In this document: positions 1 through 13,512 of the stretch, one piece after another | Numbering within the stretch: position 1 is the first letter of the stretch | How the letters are laid out: every line of letters begins with the position of its first letter | Assembly: GCA_009792885.1 (NCBI GenBank) | Contig: WMCF01000015.1 | Span: 16,308,813-16,372,812, forward strand | Direction of reading: 5' to 3' | DNA length: 64,000 nucleotides | DNA from: Eremophila alpestris peregrina | Taxonomy: Eukaryota > Chordata > Aves > Passeriformes > Alaudidae | Notes under the pieces: model-generated | Told to the model about the DNA's origin: nothing | Database searches by the model: none | The model's input: the letters and a program-made list of their open reading frames with translations, nothing else | Position numbers and translations under genes: made by a program

Positions 1-3000
1 TGTGTCTTGATTGTCAATAATGTAAATTGTCTTAAAAGTCCATATTGTTTGACTTGAGGCTGGAAAGTCTGGAAATGTTTTTCACAGATGTTGAATACAC
101 AGCACTGTAAAGGCAGCTGGGACTCTGAGAGAGAAGAGGGAAACACTAAGGGAGAGATGAAAATATGATGACCCAAGTCTTCTTTGTATCCAAGAGCTCC
201 TATGCACAGATGTACATCTCTGTCCCAGTGATGGGAACAGAGTATTTGTCCCAAAACAGTTGCAGGATAAATTGCATCAGAAACATCGAGGACAGTGCTC
301 TACACGTGGGCCTCCTACTTGTGTAAGAATGGGGCCACAAAGGCAGGTGCTTTCTGCTGACCTCTTTCTCTGTCCCCACAAATCTTGCATGCCTGATGAT
401 GCTGTGCAGCCATAGTAGCCCCCATTTCTCTCCCCACCACCCCTTCTGCTTTTCACTTTATTCTTACTGACCTGTGGCCAGTGAGCTCTGCTCCACTGCA
501 GTTACAAGGAGTGAAACCACCTCAGCCTCGGCCAAAGAAGGAATGTTTTCACTTCCTGGTGAGTGGTCCAACCTCCACTCAGCTATGCAGGCATGGTTTC
601 CCTTCTCCCCTCCTCCTCCTCCTCAGTCTTGAGTGAACTCAGTGTTGTCCTTGTGTGGTTCCCACAGAACAGTAACCCACCTGTGTGTGCAGCAGGGACT
701 CAAGTGCCTTGAGGAGCTGCAAGGACAATTTTGGTGCCTGTGGACAAAGGCCAAGCCAAGGGTGCTGTGAGGCTTCACCCTGTAACACACCCAAAATCTT
801 GCTTCTGTGGAGCTAAAGAATGGAAGTCACTTTGTGACTCTCCACTTGCCTTACTAATGATAGTGAAAACTCAACTGCTTCTTTCTGCTGGGATTTTCAC
901 TGGAGTCATTAGTCCCAGAACAAGTACCCAGCCACAGGCTGCCAGAAATAGGGATAGACAGCAGTGGGGACTGGGAGTGAAATTAGGGACATTTAAATGC
1001 AGAAGCAGAAAATGATGTAGCAGAAAGAGAACTGCAAGAGGGAATTCAGATTTTTATTAGAACTCATGGGCATTAGAGAGAAAATCTGAAGGAGCTTTTC
1101 CAAATGATAATAAGGATTATTCAAACACAGAAAACAGGGAAATGTGTCACTTGCAAGAAGATTGCCATTGGCTAAGTGTTAAACCTTACATACAAAGGAG
1201 AATGCCTAGTATTGAAACTCCACAGCAGCTTCAATGCCTACTATGGAACATGTAGTCTGAACAAACACTCCATGATTTTAAGAGTAACAGGAAAGGAAAA
1301 GCTCCATAGTACAGAAAGAAGAAAGAATTTTCTTTTCCTTTAAAGTTGTTTGGGATTGATGCCATTCCAGGAGATTTGTGCATGGCTGAAACTCAAAATA
1401 ATCCAGAAACTAGCAAGATGCCCAGTAAAATTAACAGTGACCTTTGGCTTTGTCCTCCCCTGTTGCTCACAGTGAGGAAAATGTACTCAGCACTGCAGAG
1501 TACAGCACAGAGCACAGAGTACAGCAGGTGCTTCTGCAAAGGGGCATGCAGGCATAGATAAACACAGACGTGTGACCTTCTGTGCTCTGGGACTGGAGCT
1601 GGCTGGCAGAGAAGGAGCTGTGAGCTGCAGTGACGTTGTCTTCCATGCTACTGTAATTGTAGTAATAGTAGCAGAGGAGTAGTAGTAGTGGTAGTAGTAG
1701 TAGTATCTCAAGTGCAGCACTGCTTCACTCTTTGGCTTCCAAGTGAGAGCCTGGGCTGTGCCAGGCACAGGGAGGAACCACCATGTGTCAGATGCTGCCT
1801 GAGCAGACATGCCTTTAAGGAACAGCAGTCCTGTGTCTTCCAAAGGAAAAAACATTCGCTAGCACTGAGCTGCCCTAGGGATAAGTTTAAAAATTTTCTC
1901 CCTTTATTTTAGGAATGGCTGTAAAGCTTTCCAGGATTAATTAATAGGAAATGTCTCCAGACTGAAAGAGCTCCAAATGCATTCAGGATTTCTGGCCCAG
2001 CCCAGACTCCCGGCCTCTGTGCCAGGCGCCAGGGGCAGAGGGATGTACTCTGCATTGCAAACGTGGCAGCAGCAGAGAGAACTGGCATTCAGTGTGTCTC
2101 ACAAAACATGAATAATGCAAGGAGTTAAGGGAAGGTAGGAATAGACGTGGGCAAGCTTGGAGAACTGAGAAGGTGCCAAGCTGGATGTGAGGACACGGTG
2201 CAGCTGCGTCCTGCAGCCGCTACAGCTGCTGGGGGTGCGGGCATCGCTTCCCCGGGATGAGCCTTGGCTCATCTCCAGCTCGGTGTGGCTCTGCAGAGCC
2301 ACCTTAGGAACAGAGAGCAGCACGAACACCGCACTACAGCACTGCTGAGGTCAGCAGTCTGGGTTCTGCCCCTGGTTCTGAGCAGGATTCGTAACTTGCG
2401 TGGCTCCAGCTACACCGAGGCGTGTTTGCGTGGCCTCGATTATTTGTTTGTCCCCGCCGTCCCTGCGCCCCATCCCGCAGCGCAGGAACCCACCGCAGCT
2501 GTGTACAACCATCCCCCTCTAGTGGCACTTGGCCCGTCACGTTCGGATGCTTTCTGAGACTGGAGTCAGTTTTTTATAAATAGTTTTTGTAATTTTATAC
2601 TGCATTACATAGCGTGGCGTGACGAGATAGTGACATAGAATCACAGATTCAGAGAGATTTAAGCTGTTTAACTCGCCTACAGTCTTTCTTACCTTGGATA
2701 CAGAGCAAGTCACTTTCAGAAGTTTCTGAGGTGGAGTGAAATGAGAATCATGATCAAAGTTGCTGCTTGGAAACACACAGCTCTTCAGTTCAGCACTACT
2801 GCTTCTCTCACCTCCTCTGTGTAAGCCTTCAAACCCCATTTGCCTTCCTCTTCATCCAGGCCTCTCCCCAACTCCCCCATTCACACTTTTAAATGTAAAG
2901 CTAGTGTTAGATGAGATCCATCCCCTTGATGCATTTTACTAGCAGTATTTATTGCAGTGTAACTTAAGGCATCTGACCCACATGCTGAACCATAGGTATC

Positions 3001-6000
3001 ATATTTTGCATGTGATGCAGAGTTCATGCTTACACAGTTCCTCAAACAGAAGACTGGAAAATATTAAAATTACAGCCAGTTTGTGCTGGGGACCTCCGTT
3101 CAATCTTCCCACTAACTCAGGATTTTGAAATTGTGTACTCTGTAGGCAGATGAACAAGTTTTGGTAAGGGTAAAAGTTGTCTTTTTTTTTTTCTTTTCTT
3201 GTTGTATCAGATCACTAAAAATATAATTCTGACTTTACATCATGTTTAAATAGTGCGGAATTTACTTGCTTCTTGTGATAAATACACAGCATTCTTGCTT
3301 CTCATATGTGGTCCGATTTGACAGAAGGTGTAATTTAGTCAAAGTTAAAATTGGCATTTCTTGATTGTATTGCACTGGGCCCTGCTCCTAGAAACATGTG
3401 TCTCTGCATGTGCACACATGTAAAAGCAGGTGTGTGCAGACATACCTGTACAGGCAGGCAGAGCAAGAGGGGAAGGAAGTTTTTTATTGCAAATCCTTTC
3501 TCAATTCATGGCTCTGGTCAGCTGAAAGGAGTTGTAAGTGTGCAGGTAAAAAGGATGGTGAAGCAAGACACCCCGAGAGCTCTTGCCTTTGCATGTTGAG
3601 GGTGAGGTAGCTGTGAGTGACACACACTCATGCACTGATTTTGCACAGCCAGTCAGGAGAATTTGGGCCACAGTAACTGCAATATGTCCTCTCCCACAGC
3701 TTTCACAGGAAAAGCCAATGATTGAGGGCTATGAACTGCATTCCTTGGTTGTGTGGCTACACCCACAGCATTTTGTACCTGTAAAACACAGACAGGTTTC
3801 TAGGCCAACACACAGGGCTGGCCACTGGACCAGCTGGAGCATGCAGAGTGGTTTCCTGGTCCATTCTGGAGTGTGTTCTCCTCCCAGGAAACAACCATTT
3901 GCTGCAGCCCAGTTGTGTGTTGGGCAAGCACAGGAAAGATGTTTGTGTTGGGGGAATGAAGTGGAGCTTACAACAGAAAAAAATGCAACCATCTGGGCTC
4001 AACAGTACCAGGCTGTTGCCCCATCACATTTACAAAACTCCCAACAGCCTTGCTCCTGCTGTTCTGCACGTTGGCTCTTCACTCTTATCTGCTCCCCCCT
4101 CTCTCTTCTCACTGAGCTCAGCACACTTCTGTCTCCTGCAACAGCCCCAAATCCTGTACCATCTACAGTGTCCTTTGGAGTCCAGCTGAGGAAGAATCTT
4201 CCAGCTCTCAAGATGAGAGGTTTCTGCTTCATTGAAGGGAGGTAAACAGATACAAGTAACTGCTTTCCTCATTCTGTGAACTGTACCAAATCCCTTTGGT
4301 GGTCAAGGAACATCTTTCTGATAAATATATGAAACACACACCTCTTCATTCCTTTCTTGGCCTTCATCTTGGTTTAGGGCACTGCTCAGGGCATAAAATT
4401 TATGTGAGGCCTTGTTTTTCAGGGTAGAGTTGCCTGTCGCTGAGAATCCCAGACCAGGCACAAGGACATACCTACCTGCAGGCACACAGCTGACCATTAT
4501 GCACAGACCAGCCATCAGGGGGTTCTACAAGCAGCTTACAACCCTCACACGTAACTAGAAGCTCAAGCTGACGTATAAATTCCAATTTCCTGCAGCCCCA
4601 GTGCATGAACTACCACACAGAGGGTGATTTGCCACGCCAGAACCTCTTGCCCAAGTGGGATCCTCAGCCCTGACTTTCTGCATGACGCTGGGACCTCGTT
4701 CTCACTCTGTGACTCACAGGTGTCAAATGTCGCAGCACTGCGTGTCACAGTACAAACACAGGGGGGTGATCCACTCCCCCTTCTTGCTTCACTCTGATGC
4801 CTGCTTAGCAGAGAGGAGGGAGGAGGAACCCCTTTTTTTTTTTTTTTTTTTGCAAAAGTAAGGAAATTCACAGGTCATCTCTTATTTCACTGCGGTAGAA
4901 ACAGAAATGATTCAACGTCAGCAACTTCCATCTTCTTCCTTCCCCTGACTCAGGCAGAAACTCAGGCAGAACTCTGACAAGAAGTCCTGTGTAGCCATAA
5001 GTCATCTTTTCTTTGGACAGGGGTTTGCACACATCCTTGGTCAGACAGGACAAGTTAGCAGCAAACAGTAAATACCAGCTGTCCTCTGCCCCTGCATGAG
5101 CAGTACATTAAGTGATCTATAGCACAGCAAAGTGACAGACCAGCAGGTAGGTTTTATGCCATCTGCTGTCAAATGTGGATGGTAGGGCTTGTTTGAGAAA
5201 TCTGCCCTTAGGCACTGGCATGGTTTCAGTATTTGTTTTCCTGGTAAGCTCCAGTGCACATAAAAGACTGACAACACCTATGGATGTATTGATTTGGGAA
5301 ACAGCACCCTAAGGACAGTCTGATACTGTGGTACATGGGATCATAGCCCAGCTCTGAAGACTAAAGAAGTGTTATTTTTTCATGATGCATGGTAAATGGC
5401 ATTTGTAAATCTAAAATGCTTGTGACCTCCTGCATCATGAAGTCAGAGGATTTACAGATTTTTTTTCCTCAGACAAAAGCATGTACTTGTGCCCTATCAT
5501 CAACATGAAGTGGGGGAAAAAGTGTGAGCTCTATCTTACAGCATCAGAAGGAGTTTTTTTTTGCTCTAAGCTTGAATTCTGAATTCCTTGAACTGGGAAG
5601 CTATGTAGGTGAGCAAGGGTCATTGGGAAACAGGGTAACTTGGAAACAGAGTCATGGCTTAGTTGTTGACATGAGTTCCAGGCTTCACAGGCAGGCCAAA
5701 ATGAAAGAAAGGATGAGTGGTGAAAATGTACCCAGGAGAGAGCAGTGTGGATTTCAGAAAGTGAAGGCTCTTAGAAATAGTCAAAGGCTAATTCAAGTGA
5801 TGAGTGCTGGAAAATCTGAGTTCTTCAGGTTGCTCCTCTGGAGGTGGAACAAGGAGAGAGAGCAGGAGAGTACTTGGGCCTGAGATGAGAGCCCAGAGGA
5901 GACAGTGGCTGGAGGCAATTAACTGCAGGGACCAAGTGCACCTCCTTGGTAGGCAAGGTGAGAAGGAAGGATTGCTGAAGGCTCCACACAACCACTGGTA

Positions 6001-9000
6001 GCAGATGCCAGAAGAAGAGGAAGAAAATGCTGGGGAGAAAAGGTATGGCTATGGGAACCCCAGGAGTAAATGAGGTGTCCACAGAAACCTGGAGATGAAA
6101 GGATAGGGTAGGATGGCCTGGAGAGTTTCCCTCTGGAAAGGAGGTCTGGAAAGATGGACATGTAAGGAAAACTGCTGGGAAAGTATGGGAATAATGTCAT
6201 TGTGTTCCTTTGGTGAGCACTCAGCACAGTGCTGAGAGAAGACTGCCATGGAGACAGGCCCTGGACCCAGCATCAAGGGCCCAATCAAGATGCAGTAGAT
6301 GGGCTGTTTGTGGATCTCCCCATCTCCTGGCTGGAGTAACTGGAAGACTGACACAGGGAAACATTTTGGCCATCAGCAGCCAGCACCTGCTGGAGCAGCA
6401 GTTGTGCACATTTGCTGTGTGAAAGAGGAAGCACATGTGTAAAGTAGCCAGAACGCAATTCTGAAATAGGAAGTGTGTGGGATGTCCTGGTAGCTATTTC
6501 TGCTTTCCCATCAGTCTGACAGATGCAGAAATCCTGAGGATTTGGGTCAGGGGAATGCAGCCTGTCCAGCTCTGGCACTGGCCTTGTGCCTGACTGGGAC
6601 CTAGAGAAGGAACCCTAGGGTGGACACAGTGCTATTCAACAAGGAGAGTGAGTCAGGTGTCTTGGAAGGCACTTCAACGGGAGGCTGGGGCAACCAGAGC
6701 TCTTGGCTGAGCAGACTCTTGAGAGGGACAGCTGATAAATGATGCTGCTAACATGTTGACTAAAACATTGATGAAACATAATTCAATTTTTCTTCACTAT
6801 AGGAAAGAGACAGGGTCTCTTCAGCCTTCTCTGTGAATTTCATCCTTTCTCAGAAAGTCTGTCTCCATCACTGTTGTGTCGCTGAGGGTCAGAAATGCTC
6901 CTCTGCTTAGTCTGCTGGTCTGCATCTGGGATGTGCTTCCATTTGAACCATAACCTTCCTCAGGGCTGTCTAAGCCTCAGCTGGATTGCATTTTGCCATC
7001 CACACTTTCCTCTAATTACATGTGATCTCATCCCATCACATTTTTCCATTTCAGTGACTTCTCAATCTTTTGTTACACTTCTAAGTGGCCCCGTAGCTCT
7101 GTTTTAGTCACAGACCACAAATATTTCTTCTGGTGTGACAGAGCACAACATGCTGGCCATGTTAATGCTGTGCTAACCCAGGAAAATGCTGTGCCAGAGT
7201 ATTTTCCTGTAAGAACATTGCAATTGCAGCTAGATGTTACTACAGTCCAAATTACATTTTAGGAAATTCTCTGTTGTAGAAGCATGGACATATCCTCTGT
7301 GCTAAGACATAAATTAATACTCACATTCTTTTGCCTCATCCATGAAATGCATACGAGGCTTAAAAACATATCCTATTCCAGTAAAACCATTCCAGCTTTT
7401 AGTTTCACCTTCTGAGAACTAAAGGAGGGGGAGCTTGATTCATCTTGGACAGAGATGAGAGCACAGTAAAATGGCTCCCAGGTGAGGCACATAAATTCTC
7501 CTTTCCCACATCATGCTCCTTGATGCACAACAGCAGCATTCTGGCAGTCACTGATTTGCTTTGAAGTGACCACAACTCCACATTACTGCTGATTTATGCA
7601 AGGCACTCTGAACCCTTTCTTGTAGGAAATGCTTCTTAGTGTTGTCTCCTAAGGCAGCAGTCAGGTCTTCCTCAGGACCTGCCAGCACTTTTTCATCTCT
7701 TCAAGCTGACAACACCTCCATAGATTTGCTTCTCTCTATTTCTTTTTTTTTTTCCTCCCCAAACATCTTCCTTATTATCATCCTTAGCTTATGGAATAGC
7801 AAAAGTATTTTATTACATAATTTGTTTTGTCATAAAGACATTCAGCTGGGCTGTAAGAAGGCAGAAAATGGTTTAAAAAGTGAATAAGACAAGCAGGCCT
7901 AGGAGAAGAGGGGCTGGTAACATTTAATATTAGGGGTTTTTCTCTATTTCATTTTGCCTCTATGGACAACTGGAAATGCCTTGACTAAAACAGCAGAGAA
8001 AGGAATCCAAGAGGAACTGCTGCTGCTGCTTGGGGAAGTAAAGCGAGTCAGATAATTTCAGGTAAGTGACACAGGGACAGTAGGAGCAGCTGCCAAAAAT
8101 CAGTCCAGCTCAACTCCTGCAACTGTCCAAACAGCTCCATGAGCATCCAGACACTGCACTGTCGACAGCATCAGCAACACAGTGCTGGGACAAGACAGGC
8201 ACTTGAATAAAATTATGTTGCCAGCTAAAAGCTGACATTGAAACATGCTCCACAAGCATTTTGCCCTGTATCCTGGGCTCTCTTGAGCAAGCATCTGTCC
8301 ATCATTCAAGCTGACCTCACCATTTCTTAATCACAGGCAGATGCTGGCAGGAAACTGGAATCAAGATGCTCTGACTAGGGCAATTCTTGGCCTGAGGAAA
8401 AGACCTCCAGGCAATGAAAAAATTTTCACTGGAAACGACCACTGAAATAAGTCCTGCATTTTTTTTCTTACTCAGTTCCTCCTTAATACTGAATTCAGCA
8501 CTTTTTACTGGATCCTGGCCACTAATGGGTGTGACAGACATCCCTGGAATTATACAGGCCCATTAAACTACTTAAGTACTTGACACACTTGCTTACAGTC
8601 GCAACAAGACCTGTATTTGTGAGACCATACTACAACTGATAATTACCATTATTCTGGTGTTTACAGTAATAGCTGTATGATGCAGCATGACAAATCCTGT
8701 CTTCAATGCACTGCACAAAGCCTTAGCAAAGCAATTCCACCTCCAGAAAACTCACAACTGAAACTAAGAAGGAAAATACAACAAATCAGTATAAACAAAT
8801 AACTATTGGAGAAGAGGGCAAAATTGCTAACTGCACGAGTGGGATGTTGGCATTGTATTCCTTTGAAACCTTGTGCATATGGAAATTACTAATAATACTG
8901 TCTTTAAGTGAATTCTGCCTCTGAAGTGAGGTGGGCAGTTAACTAGGAGTATGTTTGTCTGCCACCAAAGCCCCTGAGAGTGTTCCTCCAGTAGCAGATA

Positions 9001-9939
9001 TGAAGGATCCACAAAACTAGTTGTCCAACACTCCCCCTCCTGTGCACTGCTACTGCTTAGTAAGACTTGAACATTCATGAAAAGCACAGCCAGAAACCAG
9101 ATCAGCTCTTCTAAATTAATGAATAGTGAAAAAGACAGACTCAGCTGCCCTGCAGGTTATCCCACAGAGGGATCATTCACATGTACGCCTTCGTAAGCAC
9201 AAAATCCCTGCAAGCAAGGCCTTGCATGTGATTCAGTTAGTTGTGCACCCAACTTAAATGAGAATTTACTCTTGCATAATGTTAAATACAGTCAGCTGCA
9301 AAAGCAAGCTCTTTCTCACCACATCTTACCCTGCATTGGTGATCTTGTGTAAGAGACCCTAATCTTGCTTCAGAGCAGTAAGTAGGTAAGCTGTTTTTGA
9401 TCACAGGAAAAACAGATTAGTGGAAGTGTTAGTGAGCTTAGTAGTACCATAAACATTAACGTGAAGGTGAACTCACACAGTCACAGGTAGCAGATCCTTT
9501 CCTTGCTAAAAGGTGGAGCAAGCAGATAAGGAGAGCAAGAAAAAAAATCACAAAATGAGAACAAAAAATTCAAAATACCAACAGCACCCCACTGTGAGAG
9601 AGATCAGAATGCTGATTTGTATTTTCAGGTGCTGGGATTTCTCTGTTCATCGGAATTTCACAGCATTAACAGTTTTACAGGTCTGAGCAGCTGCTCTACC
9701 TTTCTGAAGGTAGAGGGCTTCATTAGAAGTAACCAACCAGGCAGTGAAAGAAAGCTGCTTTCAATTTCCAGCACTTCACCTTCAGGCCAGGACTCCATCT
9801 GCAAGTGTGAGGGTGGATTTAAACAGGAGCATCTCTCTTCATCACTCACTGTCTCTCCTCTCTTTTCTAAATGCTCTGGAAAGAAACTTCTAGAGTGGAA
9901 TAGCTGGTGGAGGTGGCAAGATGTTGGCACTGGGTGACT
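1..9939. other. Intergenic DNA 3' of RUBCNL, no gene seen
   Basis: I find no exon with recognisable protein similarity, no RNA gene and no clear transposon core. The stretch holds a (TCC)n tract near 609-624, the AGT repeat at 1661-1706 and T19 at 4833-4851. A somewhat GC-richer patch lies at 2150-2540 and a chance open frame at 3583-4245. A faint CR1-like scrap (AGAATCACAGATTCAGAG) lies at about 2637. Confidence 0.6.
1661..1706. repeat. (AGT)n microsatellite
   Basis: Imperfect AGT/TAG trinucleotide repeats occur with interruptions at 1671-1678 and 1690. Confidence 0.85.
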
Positions 9940-10714
9940 GCATGGTGGCCTGCATGTGAAGAGGCCAGGACTGCCCCATGCCAGATACAGCTGCTTCCAG
10001 CCAGCTTCAATGGACACACCCCAGAGCAGGGCTGAGCACCTCAGCCAAGATGGTGATACTCCTAAGAACATCTACTTAAGAAAGAGCATGAGAAACAGCA
10101 GCAGAAACACCAAGGTCAGTGAGAAAAAAGGAAGAAGAGGTCCTTTAGGCATCAGAGAACAGATTCCCCTGCAGTCCATGGAAAGGACCTCACTGGAGCA
10201 CATGAATATTTCCTGAAGGAATTATATCTTCCTGGAGAGCCTGTATAGGAGCAGGTTTATCCTGAAAGACTGCAGCCCATGGGAAGGATCCAGAATGGAG
10301 AAAGGGGAAGTGTGAGGAGACAGAAGTAGAAGAAAGGAGCAGTTATGGACCGACAGCAACCCCAATTCCCCATCTACCTTGCACCACATGGGGCAGGCAA
10401 TAAGGTAGAAAAATTGGGAACAAAGATGCAAAGTTCAGCCTGGAAAATGGGTGGGTGAGGTAAGGGAAAATTACTGGTTTAGTCTTTGCTTTTCACCATC
10501 CTACTCAATTTCTGATTTACAATACATTCAATTTTTTCCAACGCAGGGTTTTATTTACCCATGACAGTAGCTAGCAAATGATCTCCCTGTCTATCTCAAC
10601 CTGTGAGCTCTTCCATCTCATTTTCTCCCTCTGTCCTCTGGAGGAATGGGGTGATAGAGCAGCTGGGTGAAGTGTGAAGAGCACCTAGCAGCAGGCCAAG
10701 TTAACTCAGCATAG
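9940..10714 (+). mobile_element. Older, diverged copy of the same LTR family
   Basis: This is collinear with the 18504-19302 element: AACACCAAGGTCAGTGAGAA, GCAGCCCATGGGAAGGA, the GGTAGAAAAATTGGGA block, ATTTACCCATGACAGTAGC and GATCTCCCTGTC. It has many substitutions and degraded ends, so it is older. It lies in the + orientation just downstream of the RUBCNL poly(A) signal. The boundaries are approximate. Confidence 0.6.
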
Positions 10715-10809
10715 GCTGTTGCACAGATGTGCTTAAAAGAAACTTAAAATTCACTGGTTCACAATAAGCATTTGCCATAACACTTTCAGATTAGCATCTG
10801 CTTAAAACT

Positions 10810-11265
10810 TGCAGACAAGTCTTTTGTATTTATTGTAGAGCTTTTCAGAGAACGATTTTGTACTTCACCACTTTTTCCCCCATTTCCAAAATCGCACAGG
10901 CAAAGACCTCCAACTCACTATCTATACATTATCTGCAGAATTACAAAGATGAATCATTTTTACATGAAAAAATAGAGTATTAAAAATCTTACATACATGG
11001 ACAAAACATAGCAACAAAAGGCAGCCCAAGATATTAACATCCAGTCTGTCACCAGCTAAGATGAAACTCCTTCAGGGTGAGTTTTCAATGACAATAACAA
11101 AGTTAATGTTTGTTTTTTGGTTTTTTTCTATTTTTTTTTACTTTACCCCCCACAAAGGAGACATGCATTAAAAACAGCAATGTCTAAAACAACATTATTT
11201 AAGTCATGCACCTGAAGATTTGGCTCCATGCAATGTCTAAAGTGAGCAGTCAGAGGAGCCCAGTT
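10810..11265 (-). other. RUBCNL: RUBCNL 3' UTR (inferred)
   Basis: About 450 nt run from the stop codon to the first good poly(A) signal, AATAAA on the minus strand at 10829-10834. The next such hexamer (10550-10555) lies inside the old LTR copy. There is no coding signal here. The true cleavage site is not visible and 10810 is an estimate. Confidence 0.5.
10829..10834 (-). terminator. poly(A) signal AATAAA, probable RUBCNL 3' end
   Basis: This is a canonical hexamer on the minus strand, 432 nt past the stop codon and just before the LTR copy. Only the hexamer is seen. Use of the site is inferred. Confidence 0.45.
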
Positions 11266-11378
11266 TCACTGAGGCACCAGTGATGGAGTTTCTGACAGAG
11301 TCCTCCGAGCTGAGATACGCAGACATTTGGGGCAGCCTCCAGACTTGAAGCATGCTTTGTGAAAGCATGTTTTGCACT
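11266..11378 (-). CDS. RUBCNL: RUBCNL coding exon 15 (stop codon)
   Basis: The acceptor is ATTTATAG|AGTGCA. The exon reads ECKTCFHKACFKSGGCPKCL, then RISARRTLSETPSLVPQ and stop TGA at 11266-11268. The CxxCFHKxCF...CPxC end of the Rubicon-homology domain is complete. The acceptor is preceded by a rather purine-containing tract, but the join gives an unbroken family motif. A different frame here is open further but has no family similarity. Confidence 0.96.
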
Positions 11379-11833
11379 CTATTTATACATACAGAGTAGC
11401 ATTCAGAGGAAAAAAAATAGAATTTAAAGAAATTAGTCAATAGCTGTGTTCATTGAATGATGTTCTATCATGTACATATCAGCACAAAGGTAAACAGAAG
11501 CAGTGCAAGATCAGGACAATAACCATCACTGTAATAATTTACACTGAATGCTGGCAAGATCTGACAAAACAGCTCTCTCATGCCTAGACCCAAAAAATAG
11601 CCTCCCCCTGCAAACATAGTCAGGCAAATCCCTGGTTTTGCTGTCTGAATTGACTAACACAAAACAGCTGCCACAGGCTGGTTTTCAAAGATACATGCTG
11701 TCCATGCACATGCAGGTTTTCAAATACGTATGCTTTTAGTGAAGCTAGTTCTCAATGCTTAAAATAAGACTAAATGGTTTTACACACCAAAATTCCCCAA
11801 GGAAGAAAGCAAAACATTCAGTCTGGAACATAC

Positions 11834-11924
11834 CTGGGCACCTTTTACATTTGGCAGTCTGGTATGGAAAGAGCAGGTCTGCGCTCTGACAGAACTCACA
11901 GATAAACCCCTTCGCTTGACAGAG
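11834..11924 (-). CDS. RUBCNL: RUBCNL coding exon 14 (zinc cluster)
   Basis: This is 91 nt with acceptor TTGCAG|CTCTGT and donor CCCAG|GTATGT. It encodes LCQAKGFICEFCQSADLLFP, then YQTAKCKRCP. It contributes C697, C704, C707, C721 and C724. Confidence 0.97.
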
Positions 11925-12048
11925 CTGCAACAACAACAAAAGGGTTGAACTTCAATCTATGAAAAAAAATTATTTGGGAATGGCAGCAGGGATATTTCCT
12001 TACAGTAGCAGCTGCAAGGACACTAAAAGCCCTGGTTTTTTTCCTTAC

Positions 12049-12202
12049 CTCACAGCCATCTACATGAGAGGTGGAGCTCTTCAGAATATCTTTAAGAAGG
12101 GGCAGTAACCGCCCTCGTTTGATCTTCACCAGATCATCCAGTGAGAAGAGATGCAGTTCCTCTGTCAGATGGCTGGGGACCTGTTCAAATTCTTTCAGTA
12201 CA
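12049..12202 (-). CDS. RUBCNL: RUBCNL coding exon 13
   Basis: This is 154 nt with acceptor TTTGCAG|TGTACT and donor TGTGAG|GTAAGG. It encodes VLKEFEQVPSHLTEELHLFS, then a basic helix (LVKIKRGRLLPLLKDIL) and HVDGCE. C694 at its end is the first Cys of the C-terminal zinc cluster. Confidence 0.97.
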
Positions 12203-13450
12203 CTGCAAAGAGAATTAAAGCCCAATCAAAGTTACAAAAAGTTGTTTTTGGAGTGTATTTCCAGAATAAGCCTCTTCCACTTCTCCAGTCACATGGGGAT
12301 TATACAAGGCAAGTCCCTGCTATCTACGTCCCCTCCCAGTTCAAGATCACTTTAATAAGAATGGGAAGGTTTGGGATTTAGAATAAACTACCTGTTTTAA
12401 ACATGCATTCCTCAGGCTTTAGAGCTGCCATACACAGTTACCCCAGCAATCCTTAAATGATGTGTAAAGAGCTCTGTCCTACCTCAGGAACAGTAGGTAA
12501 AATCCCATATAGTATCTAATATAATAAGCCAGGCTTATTTATTCGCTTTGTAAAGAGGACTTTGAGGGCTTTTATCCTGCACAGGTCACTACTGGGAGAA
12601 ACTATGCTTGTGCTGAGCAGGTGAACACTGGAAATAGAGCTATTGCTTTTAAAATATGACTGATGCAGATAGAAAGTACAGTGATGACCCTTATACTTAT
12701 TTCAGTAATGGAATCACAGGGAGTTGAACAAAAGAGAGACAAAACCACATTTCTGTTTGATTTTGGTGAACATGTAACTGATGCATAAAGAAGAGATCTA
12801 TGTCAAAGAGAAAGCAGAACCTACTTTTAAATCTAATTTTGCTTATACCTGATTTAAAAAAAACCCCAGCAATTCTGCAGTGATGGTCTTCTTATTCACA
12901 TGTCTATGTATTAGTTATGCCCACAGTTTGGGAAGGCGAACACCAGAAATCTTTCACTTCTAGCAACAAGCAAGGTCATGTTTTGGTTTTTATCACTTTT
13001 GCTTACTGCTACTTACATTTGAATATTTTTATAAAATAAACTGAATTGAGCATTTTGACGGATTTCTGGAAGAAATCTTTAATCAAGGAACCCACTTGTT
13101 AATTAAAAAAGCCAACAGCTTTTTTAAAGGCAAATATTCTCAGAGAGATAAGTATCTTTGACCTTTTAAGAATTAGAACCTAATAGAAACAGAACAGGAT
13201 AAAATGCACACCCAATGAAAATCATTCAATATTTAAAACCAAACTATATTACAAGAAACAGCTACCACATAAAACTTGTACTTCACTCAACATTTGCAGT
13301 GCAATAGAAGGCAGTTTTGTTATTAGGGTTCTCTAATGATCATATCAACTTATTTAAAACTGCACCCAAATGTCTCTAAAGAAGACGACTCTATAAGCAC
13401 ATCATGCACATTCTACTAAGCTATTTTTCATGCATAAACACAGTCCATAC
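12203..13450 (-). other. RUBCNL intron 12
   Basis: AT-rich intron sequence of 1248 bp. I see no repeat or extra exon. Confidence 0.7.
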
Positions 13451-13512
13451 CTTTCAGCAAACCTGCACGTTTTCAAAAGCTTTTTTAAATGAAAAAGCTG
13501 TTCTTGCACCTC
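13451..13512 (-). CDS. RUBCNL: RUBCNL coding exon 12
   Basis: This is 62 nt with acceptor TTTTAG|GAGGTG and donor GAAAG|GTATGG. It encodes EVQEQLFHLKKLLKTCRFAE, a helical segment of the Rubicon-homology domain nearly identical to the mammalian sequence. It starts in phase 0, and its last two bases join T of exon 13 to make Ser644. Confidence 0.95.

Noticed and set aside
2021..2040. CTCF-like GCGCCAGGGGCAG
   Set aside because: One G is missing from the core spacing, so it does not fit the consensus. The same defect applies to GCCAGCAGGGGCAG at about 52849.
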